From Oscillospiraceae bacterium (GTDB taxonomy: Bacteria > Bacillota > Clostridia > Oscillospirales > Ruminococcaceae), in assembly GCA_016302655.1 (NCBI GenBank), contig JAEDNF010000114.1, forward strand, positions 1 to 5,871: DNA of 5,871 nucleotides. Direction: 5' to 3'. The position numbers were made by a program, and so were the translations under genes. Numbering within the stretch: the stretch's first letter is position 1; every line of letters starts with the position of its first letter. A model generated the notes under the pieces. The model had not been told where the DNA came from. It was given only the letters and a program-made list of their open reading frames with translations, and searched no databases. This document shows, one piece after another, positions 1 through 4,886 of this stretch.

Positions 1-695
1 AAGGCTCAGAATCTGTACACTGCACTATGTGCGGCATATTATTAGACACAAGGACAATTCCTGTTACAGCTCATGACATGGGCGAATGGGAAACCGTTTC
101 TGATCCTACTTGTTTCGAAAACGGAAAAGAAAAGCGTATCTGCAAAGACTGCGGCAGTGAAGAATATCGTGATATAGACCACGCACATATCTGGGAAGAT
201 GATTATACCGTCGATAAAGAGCCGGATTGCGAAAATGACGGAAGCAAGTCGATTCACTGCAGTAGATGCGACGCTGTAAAGGATGAAGAAACTATACCTG
301 CAATCGGTCACGAATGGGGCGAATGGACTATGGTTAAGGAGCCGACCGAGACCGAAGACGGCGAAGAACAGCGTACCTGCAAGAATTGTGAAAAGACAGA
401 GTCACGCACTATTAAGTCCAATGGATTCTGGACTCACGATGATAAGGGACATTGGCACGAGGATGAGGATGGTAACAGATATTATTATTCCGACCATGAA
501 TTCATCTGGGTTGAAGATGAGTCGGGAAGAGGTCATTATCAATGTATCTCTTGTGCATATATCAAGTATGAGGATGATAAGTCGAACCCGGATACCGGCG
601 TACCTTCAGTTGCAATTTTCGTTGCGACAGCATTAATTGCCGGAGGAACAATACCGGTTTTAAGAAAAGTTAAATCCGGAAAGAAAAACAAGTAA
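1..695 (+). CDS. Cell-surface protein with CxxC repeats and NPDTG sorting signal (C-terminal part)
   Basis: This is the 3' end of a longer gene: the frame is open to the left edge (first full codon at 3, Gly-Ser-Glu-Ser-Val-His-Cys), so the Met at 27 lies inside a repeat and is not the start. About 230 residues are visible. They contain Cys-X2-Cys pairs at nucleotides 21-32, 141-152, 258-269, 378-389 and 543-554, the first four spaced 39-40 residues apart, within units of the form GEW-V-P-(C/E)-G-C-x2-C-E-I. Such units are common in clostridial surface proteins and look like small zinc-ribbon-type folds; metal binding is inferred. The end is NPDTG (585-599), then a hydrophobic stretch (about VPSVAIFVATALIAGG) and a basic tail (RKVKSGKKNK), the layout of a sortase cell-wall sorting signal with an NPxTG instead of LPxTG core. 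The protein is probably exported and wall- or membrane-anchored. Its N-terminal function is not visible. A strong terminator follows 12 nt after the stop. Confidence 0.8.
   Translation, partial: GSESVHCTMCGILLDTRTIPVTAHDMGEWETVSDPTCFENGKEKRICKDCGSEEYRDIDHAHIWEDDYTVDKEPDCENDGSKSIHCSRCDAVKDEETIPAIGHEWGEWTMVKEPTETEDGEEQRTCKNCEKTESRTIKSNGFWTHDDKGHWHEDEDGNRYYYSDHEFIWVEDESGRGHYQCISCAYIKYEDDKSNPDTGVPSVAIFVATALIAGGTIPVLRKVKSGKKNK
3..425 (+). repeat. Tandem ~40-residue CxxC protein repeats
   Basis: These are protein-level repeats inside the surface protein: a partial unit (3-83), then units at 84-188, 189-320 and 321-425. Shared features are a Trp near the start, P-(T/D)-C or PTE, an acidic stretch with Gly, a CxxC pair and a closing Ile. 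The CxxC pairs are CTMC, CKDC, CSRC and CKNC. The second half-pair Cys (PTC in unit 1, PDC in unit 2) is replaced by Glu (PTE) in unit 3. A fifth, strongly diverged region (426-584) keeps only CISC (543-554) and is rich in His, Asp and Glu. DNA identity between units is low, so the duplications are old. Confidence 0.7.
585..692 (+). other. NPDTG cell-wall sorting signal
   Basis: The last 36 residues of the surface protein are NPDTG, a hydrophobic segment of about 20 residues and a Lys/Arg-rich tail, matching the three-part sortase substrate layout. The first residue is Asn rather than Leu. NPxTG-like cores are used in several clostridial lineages, but which sortase recognises this one cannot be told because no sortase gene is in the window. 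Alternatively the segment acts only as a C-terminal membrane anchor. Confidence 0.65.
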
Positions 696-707
696 ATAAA
701 AATGTAA

Positions 708-743
708 CTGCACAAAGCTGAAAAGCTTTGTGCAGTCTTTTTT
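708..743 (+). terminator. Rho-independent terminator after surface-protein gene
   Basis: A perfect 12-bp stem (CTGCACAAAGCT at 708-719 pairing with AGCTTTGTGCAG at 724-735) closes a GAAA tetraloop and is followed by TCTTTTTT (736-743). It lies 12 nt after the stop at 695. Read on the other strand the same hairpin is followed by TTACATTTTTATTT, so it may also stop transcription of the convergent CLC gene, whose stop is at 759. Confidence 0.92.
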
Positions 744-758
744 ATGTTGATGTTGCGT

Positions 759-2021
759 TTATTTTGTATGCCTGTTGATATATTTGCTGTGGAGCTTAGA
801 ATACATGATCTTCTGCCCTGTGTACAGTCCGTAGTATCCCGAGAGTATATAGCTTACAGAGCAGGCGGCGGCAAAGAATATCAGTCCCTCTCCGCCGAAG
901 AGTTCGATGCTCAGCAGAAGCGATGTGACAGGGCAGTTGACAACTCCGCAGAACAGGGAAACAAGTCCGAGTGCGGCGGCAAACTGCGGCGGAAGACCTA
1001 TAAGCGTCCCGAATAGATTGCCGAAAGTTGCTCCTATAAAGAACGACGGAACTATTTCGCCGCCTTTATATCCACCGGCTATTGTGATAACGGTGAATAT
1101 CAGCTTAAGTATAAACGCTTCGGGTTTTGTCTGAGAGGTCATAGCGTCTGCAATAATGTTCATTCCTGCGCCGTTGTAGTCAGTGCCGAAAATAATTGTA
1201 AGAATAACTATGACACAGCCGCAGGAAAATATCCTTATGTAGCTGTTCTTGATTTTTGACGAAAGAAGCTTTGCCAGCTTGTGTATCGAATAGCAGAATA
1301 TTACGCTGAGCAGTGCAGTTCCGACGCCGAGAAGCATTGCAAATCCGACATTTGCGGCTGAAAGCTCAGGTACTACAACTTTATATGTAACAGGAACTAT
1401 GCCGAAAAGTCTTGATATGCCGAGTGCTACTATTGCCGAGAAAAAGCAGGGAACTATTGAAGAGTAATAGAATACGCCAACGCTGATAACTTCCATTGCG
1501 AAAAATGTCGCTGTGACAGGTGTGCCGAACAGTGCCGAGAACAGTCCGCTCATACCGCACATTACCAGCATATTTCCGCTTCGCTCGTTCATTTTCAGAA
1601 GTCTTGCTATCTCAGCGGAAAGACCTCCTCCGATTTGCAGAGCCGCACCCTCTCTGCCTGCCGAGCCGCCGAACAGATGAGTGATGAACGCAGAAACGAA
1701 AATAAGCGGCGCCATACGCACAGGTATCTTTCCTTCGGTTCTTATCGAAGTAATTATGATATTTGTTCCCGGGTCGTTCTTAAGTCCGCATATACTATAT
1801 AAAAATACAATAGCAAGACCTGCGACGGGGAGAAAACATATCATGAACGAATGTTCGTTTCTGAAATCCGTTGCAAATTCCATACAAAGATGAAATAACG
1901 ATCCCGTTACGCCGCAGAACACTCCGGTTATGCCCGAAAGCACGAGCCATTTAATAAAGGTTTTCAGCGTTAGATATATTCTTTCACTGCGGATGCGCAG
2001 ATGATTAAGTATTCTTTTCAA
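759..2021 (-). CDS. CLC-family anion transporter, CLC-F-like (candidate fluoride/proton antiporter)
   Basis: A 420-residue polytopic membrane protein of the CLC chloride channel/transporter family. Visible motifs are GGSAGREGAALQIGG (118-132, gating glutamate E124), LFGTPVTATFFAMEV (164-178) and GGYKGGEIVPSFFIGATFGN (316-335). In classical Cl-/H+ antiporters the first filter loop is GSGIP; here the matching place reads DPGTNIII (83-90), so the Cl--coordinating Ser is absent. The internal glutamate of E. coli ClcA (E203) aligns by eye with V178. Instead a Glu (E322) sits in the KGGE loop, as in CLC-F fluoride/proton antiporters. The roughly 420-residue length, without cytoplasmic CBS domains, also fits CLC-F. 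The GREG loop continues with Ala, where classical members have Pro and CLC-F typically Thr. F- as substrate is inferred; generic 'chloride channel protein' is the safe name. The start is TTG (2019-2021), chosen because GGAGGA lies 6 nt upstream and the next Met (residue 47) is inside a membrane helix. The gene has its own promoter and converges on the surface-protein gene. Confidence 0.88.
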   Translation of the reverse strand: MKRILNHLRIRSERIYLTLKTFIKWLVLSGITGVFCGVTGSLFHLCMEFATDFRNEHSFMICFLPVAGLAIVFLYSICGLKNDPGTNIIITSIRTEGKIPVRMAPLIFVSAFITHLFGGSAGREGAALQIGGGLSAEIARLLKMNERSGNMLVMCGMSGLFSALFGTPVTATFFAMEVISVGVFYYSSIVPCFFSAIVALGISRLFGIVPVTYKVVVPELSAANVGFAMLLGVGTALLSVIFCYSIHKLAKLLSSKIKNSYIRIFSCGCVIVILTIIFGTDYNGAGMNIIADAMTSQTKPEAFILKLIFTVITIAGGYKGGEIVPSFFIGATFGNLFGTLIGLPPQFAAALGLVSLFCGVVNCPVTSLLLSIELFGGEGLIFFAAACSVSYILSGYYGLYTGQKIMYSKLHSKYINRHTK

Positions 2022-2027
2022 GCTATT

Positions 2028-2033
2028 TCCTCC
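2028..2033 (-). promoter_or_regulatory. Shine-Dalgarno fixing the TTG start of the CLC gene
   Basis: On the minus strand GGAGGA is followed by AATAGC (6 nt) and then TTG. No ATG or GTG lies at a comparable distance in frame, so this site decides the non-AUG start. TTG may lower the expression level relative to ATG. Confidence 0.85.
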
Positions 2034-2075
2034 GGTAAAATCCGCTTATGAGAATGTGCGGATGCATCTTTAACA

Positions 2076-2104
2076 ATTCTACCACATAGTATTTATTTTG
2101 TAAA
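2076..2104 (-). promoter_or_regulatory. Sigma-A-type promoter of the CLC gene
   Basis: On the minus strand TTTACA (2104-2099) is followed by a 17-nt spacer and TAGAAT (2081-2076); each box matches five of six consensus bases. Transcription should begin near 2069, giving a leader of about 47 nt. That leader has a small ATCCGC/GCGGAT hairpin (2040-2045 with 2058-2063, 12-nt loop). It is too short for, and shows none of the conserved sequence of, a crcB-type fluoride riboswitch. Confidence 0.75.
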
Positions 2105-2250
2105 GAACAAAACTATTCAATTCTTTTTATAAATTCTTAATAGCAAATAACTGTTAATTTCACTTCTTTTTCGTTATATCATCTAAAATTACGCTAAAAA
2201 TACACACAAATACCTAAGAAAATTTGTTAAAAAATCCACAATGAAAATCG

Positions 2251-2279
2251 TTGAATTTAACACGGAAATACTGTATAAT
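2251..2279 (+). promoter_or_regulatory. Sigma-A-type promoter of oadG-oadB
   Basis: TTGAAT (2251-2256), a 17-nt spacer and a perfect TATAAT (2274-2279) form a near-consensus vegetative promoter. Transcription should begin near 2286, giving a leader of about 70 nt before the ATG at 2356. The strength suggests the unit is well expressed in growing cells. Confidence 0.82.
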
Positions 2280-2343
2280 TATATTAGTTTTATGCTACGG
2301 AGAATTGTTGATTTCTTTTGGCATTGCGAGAACAATTAAGAAT

Positions 2344-2347
2344 GGAG
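2344..2347 (+). promoter_or_regulatory. Shine-Dalgarno supporting the oadG ATG
   Basis: GGAG (2344-2347) lies 8 nt before the ATG at 2356. An upstream in-frame TTG at 2308 also has a GGAG (2299-2302, 5 nt spacing) and would add 16 residues, so it is the only serious rival. An even earlier TTG at 2251 lies in the promoter itself and cannot be in the transcript. Confidence 0.6.
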
Positions 2348-2355
2348 AATCAAGC

Positions 2356-2772
2356 ATGACGGACAATTTACTGCGTACTATGGCGATAATTACCGATGTG
2401 TCTGCGGCGGATAACATAAACGCTATGTGGGCTACGGTTATTACCGGTATAATAGTAGTTTTCCTGATTTTAGCAGTGCTTATCGGACTGCTTTATGTAA
2501 TTTCTTTCTTCAGCAACTTAGGAAACAAGAAGAAAAAAGAGACAAAGGCGGCTGCGGCTGCTCCTGCTCCCGTACCTGCTCCTGCACCTGTTGAGGTGAT
2601 AGAAGAGGATGAGGATGACGCGGAGATTATAGCGGTAATATCAGCGGCTATTGCAGCCTATACGGCAGGCGACGGCAAGAGCTACGCTATTAAAAAGATA
2701 AAGCGTGCCGAAAAACAGCCTCGTTCAAGCTGGGGTAATGCGGGCGTAAATGAGAATACCCGCCCTTTCTAA
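2356..2772 (+). CDS. oadG: Na+-translocating decarboxylase gamma subunit (OadG family)
   Basis: A 138-residue protein matching the gamma subunit of biotin-dependent sodium-pumping decarboxylases (oxaloacetate, methylmalonyl-CoA or glutaconyl-CoA type), which holds the peripheral carboxyltransferase to the membrane beta subunit. It has a short N-terminus, one membrane helix (about 25-52), a Lys cluster (KKKKETK, 58-64) marking the cytoplasmic side, an Ala/Pro linker (about 65-79), an acidic stretch (80-89), a short helix (EIIAVISAAIAAY, about 90-102) and the clostridial-type ending SSWGNAGVNENTRPF (124-138). It is not a biotin carrier: there is no MKM biotinylation motif. The ATG at 2356 is preferred because it has a GGAG and because longer forms run into the promoter. 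oadB follows after 27 nt in the same transcript. The substrate cannot be told from this subunit. Confidence 0.87.
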   Translation: MTDNLLRTMAIITDVSAADNINAMWATVITGIIVVFLILAVLIGLLYVISFFSNLGNKKKKETKAAAAAPAPVPAPAPVEVIEEDEDDAEIIAVISAAIAAYTAGDGKSYAIKKIKRAEKQPRSSWGNAGVNENTRPF

Positions 2773-2799
2773 GCACAGACAAAATTAAAGGAGAACAAG

Positions 2800-4038
2800 A
2801 TGGAAATTTTTGATGTTTTCTGGAATGCCCTCGTTGCGCTTGTGCAAAAGTCGGGCTTCTGCAATATAACTGTCCAGCAAGGTCTTATGATAGCTGTTTC
2901 ATTCTTACTTATGTATCTTGCAATAGTAAGAAAGTTTGAACCTCTGCTGCTTTTACCTATAGCGTTCGGTATGATGCTGACGAACATTCCCGGTGCGGAA
3001 ATGTTCCATCCGGGGTTTTTCGGAATCAGCCCTGATCCTGAGGAAGCCGCCGAATTTGCCGTGAACGGCGTTAATTTCGGCGAGGTGCTTCATGACGGCG
3101 GACTTCTCGATATCCTTTATCTCGGCGTAAAGCTGCAGATATTCCCTCCGCTGATATTCCTCGGTATAGGCTGTATGACTGACTTCGGTCCTCTTATCGC
3201 AAACCCCAAGAGCTTACTGCTCGGTGCGGCGGCTCAGCTCGGTATCTTCGTTACCTTCCTTGGTGCGTGCCTGCTCAGCCTTACAGGAATTACGGATGTT
3301 GCATTTACATTTAAACAGGCAGCTTCGATAGGTATTATCGGCGGTGCTGACGGACCTACGGCGATCTTCCTTACTTCAAAGCTCGCACCCGAACTGCTCG
3401 GATCTATTGCGGTTGCGGCGTACTCGTATATGGCACTTGTGCCGGTAATCCAGCCGCCAATAATGAAGCTTCTTACAACAAAGAAAGAGCGTTCTGTAGT
3501 TATGGGCAACTTAAGACCTGTAACAAAGAGAGAAAAGATCATTTTCCCTATCGCAGTTACTATTATCGTTGCATTTATCATTCCCGACGCTACTCCTCTT
3601 GTAGGTATGCTTATGCTGGGTAACCTGTTCAGAGAAAGCGGCGTTGTTGACAGACTTGTAAAGACTGCTTCCAACGAGCTGATGAACATAGTAACAATAA
3701 TGCTCGGTGTTGTTGTAGGTGCTACTGCTACAGCTGAGAACTTCCTCACACTCAAGACGATTATGATAGTTGCTCTCGGACTTATCGCATTCTGCATAGG
3801 AACAGCAGGCGGATTACTTCTCGGTAAGCTCATGTATAAGCTCTCGGGCGGCAAGATAAATCCTCTTATCGGTTCTGCAGGCGTTTCCGCAGTACCTATG
3901 GCGGCTCGTGTTGCACAGACAGTCGGCGCAAAAGAAAACCCCTCAAACTTCCTTCTCATGCACGCTATGGGACCGAATGTTGCAGGTGTTATCGGTTCTG
4001 CCGTTGCGGCAGGCGTACTGCTTAACCTGTTTGGTTGA
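2800..4038 (+). CDS. oadB: Na+-translocating decarboxylase beta subunit (OadB family)
   Basis: A 412-residue polytopic membrane protein that uses decarboxylation of carboxybiotin to export Na+. Diagnostic motifs are GGADGPTAIF (181-190), MGNLRPVTKREK (235-246), GNLFRESGVVDRL and GSAGVSAVPMAARV (358-371), ending in HAMGPNVAGVIGSAVAAG. Residues shown to matter for Na+ or H+ binding in Klebsiella OadB (D203, N373, G377, S382, R389, as I recall the numbering) appear here as D184, N354, G358, S363 and R370, all at the same offset of 19, so the pump core looks intact. The length is close to the family's usual 380-430. The start is ATG with AAAGGAG (2787-2793) 6 nt upstream. It is the second gene of a two-gene unit with oadG and is followed by a terminator. 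Whether the complex acts on oxaloacetate, methylmalonyl-CoA or another acid depends on an alpha subunit not in the window. Confidence 0.95.
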   Translation: MEIFDVFWNALVALVQKSGFCNITVQQGLMIAVSFLLMYLAIVRKFEPLLLLPIAFGMMLTNIPGAEMFHPGFFGISPDPEEAAEFAVNGVNFGEVLHDGGLLDILYLGVKLQIFPPLIFLGIGCMTDFGPLIANPKSLLLGAAAQLGIFVTFLGACLLSLTGITDVAFTFKQAASIGIIGGADGPTAIFLTSKLAPELLGSIAVAAYSYMALVPVIQPPIMKLLTTKKERSVVMGNLRPVTKREKIIFPIAVTIIVAFIIPDATPLVGMLMLGNLFRESGVVDRLVKTASNELMNIVTIMLGVVVGATATAENFLTLKTIMIVALGLIAFCIGTAGGLLLGKLMYKLSGGKINPLIGSAGVSAVPMAARVAQTVGAKENPSNFLLMHAMGPNVAGVIGSAVAAGVLLNLFG

Positions 4039-4054
4039 TTTCTTTGACATCATT

Positions 4055-4087
4055 AAATCCCCGTGTCTTTCGATACGGGGATTTTTG
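4055..4087 (+). terminator. Rho-independent terminator after oadB
   Basis: A 13-bp stem with one G-U pair (AAATCCCCGTGTC at 4055-4067 with GATACGGGGATTT at 4072-4084) closes a TTTC loop and ends in a T run (4082-4086). It starts 16 nt after the oadB stop. On the other strand the stem is followed by the poorer ATTTAATG, so it would be a weaker stop for the convergent spoIIR, whose stop is at 4098. Confidence 0.88.
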
Positions 4088-4097
4088 TGCCTTGTTT

Positions 4098-4817
4098 CTA
4101 TGCGGATATACAGCTGATTACTCCGAAAATGCCTATCTGTACAAAATCGTTGACGGTGTGTTCCGATTTTTCGGTAATGCTGTTTTCCTCATTTTGCGGT
4201 TCGTCTATCTGAGAGTTATCTTCGCCGCCCGATATCAAGTTTTGTATCGCTTCAAACAGAGCAAATTTAACCTCTATGTCACGGCTTTCCTCAATGCGTT
4301 TGCTCTGATCTTCCGTGAAAAATTCTCCTGCGGCAGGCAGACAAAGCGGAGGGAACATCACGCACCACCAGTTTTTCCCCTCGGCATTGCCGATAAGTAA
4401 CCTTACAGCCGTATATTCTCCTGCGGGCAGAGTATAGTTTTCGTATTTTCTTGTAGTGAAGTAAGTTTTTCCGACTTCACATTTCACTTTATAATTATAG
4501 CCTTTTGAACGGACAAACTCATTTGCTGATTTTTCAATCTCACTTTTGTAAAGCTTTGCTACCTTAACCGAATCCTCAAAGCCGGTACATTCGCTGAACA
4601 CTTCTCCAAAATTGCTTAAGATGTAGTCACGCAGGTCGTATTTCAACTGCTGATCCTCATTGCTGTCAGAATTTGCGAGTATATGAAGTCTCAATACCTC
4701 ATCGGGCTTTTCTTCGCAGTCCTGTGCGAATGCTGAAAACCCCGATATAATTATTCCGAGTACTGCTCCTGCTATCATAGCCTTATCAAGTATGTTACGC
4801 ATAAAATTCCCTGTCAT
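4098..4817 (-). CDS. spoIIR: Stage II sporulation protein R (SpoIIR)
   Basis: A 239-residue exported signalling protein. In Bacillus, SpoIIR is made in the forespore, secreted across the septum and triggers SpoIIGA to process pro-sigma-E in the mother cell. The sequence shows a signal peptide (basic start MRNILDK, hydrophobic core to about residue 31, likely cut AFA|QD), the family motif VLRLHILANSDSNEDQQLK (41-59), and PAGEY (131-135) with GKNWWCVMFPPLC (147-159). Beyond the conserved domain (about residue 195) there is an unusual Glu/Asn-rich linker and a hydrophobic end (FVQIGIFGVISCISA, 225-239). The ATG at 4817 has GGAGGT 4 nt upstream; the ATG at 4802 (residue 6) is a possible alternative that would start right at the signal peptide. 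nadE lies 69 nt upstream on the same strand with no terminator between. No convincing sigma-F promoter was recognised. Confidence 0.93.
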   Translation of the reverse strand: MTGNFMRNILDKAMIAGAVLGIIISGFSAFAQDCEEKPDEVLRLHILANSDSNEDQQLKYDLRDYILSNFGEVFSECTGFEDSVKVAKLYKSEIEKSANEFVRSKGYNYKVKCEVGKTYFTTRKYENYTLPAGEYTAVRLLIGNAEGKNWWCVMFPPLCLPAAGEFFTEDQSKRIEESRDIEVKFALFEAIQNLISGGEDNSQIDEPQNEENSITEKSEHTVNDFVQIGIFGVISCISA

Positions 4818-4886
4818 AATTACCTCCGTTTCGTGCTTTCCACTTTTGTGAACTAATTATTGACAGGGAAATATTGTTTATTCGGT

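Larger units (their letters stand above)
2022..2355. other. Divergent intergenic control region
   Basis: This 334-bp AT-rich stretch separates the divergent CLC gene and oadG. It holds the CLC ribosome site, leader and promoter (2022-2104), then about 145 bp (2105-2250) of AT-rich sequence with no gene or strong hairpin, then the oadG promoter and leader (2251-2355). A 7-bp inverted repeat TGTTAAA/TTTAACA (2225-2231 with 2256-2262) touches the oadG -35 box and could be an operator, though in such AT-rich DNA it may be chance. Confidence 0.7.

Noticed and set aside
744..1134. Plus-strand open frames opposite the 3' end of the CLC gene
   Set aside because: They are antisense to conserved CLC sequence and begin right after a strong terminator, without a promoter.
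2105..2250. Possible small RNA or gene in the AT-rich intergenic stretch
   Set aside because: There is no ORF with a ribosome site, no stable hairpin and no internal terminator; low-complexity AT-rich DNA explains it.
2293..2340. Possible 15-codon leader peptide (ATG at 2293) before oadG
   Set aside because: There is no Shine-Dalgarno before it, and no run of one amino acid or attenuator hairpin that would suggest regulation.
3234..3959. Long minus-strand open frame antisense to oadB
   Set aside because: It mirrors the codon pattern of the strongly supported oadB; the Ser/Pro/Ile-rich product has no recognisable motif.
4035..4400. Plus-strand open frame after oadB
   Set aside because: It starts inside the oadB stop region, crosses the terminator hairpin and lies antisense to spoIIR.
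4840..4858. Short imperfect hairpin (TTCAC/GTGGA) between nadE and spoIIR
   Set aside because: It has only five pairs with one G-U and no T run, so it is too weak to be called a terminator.
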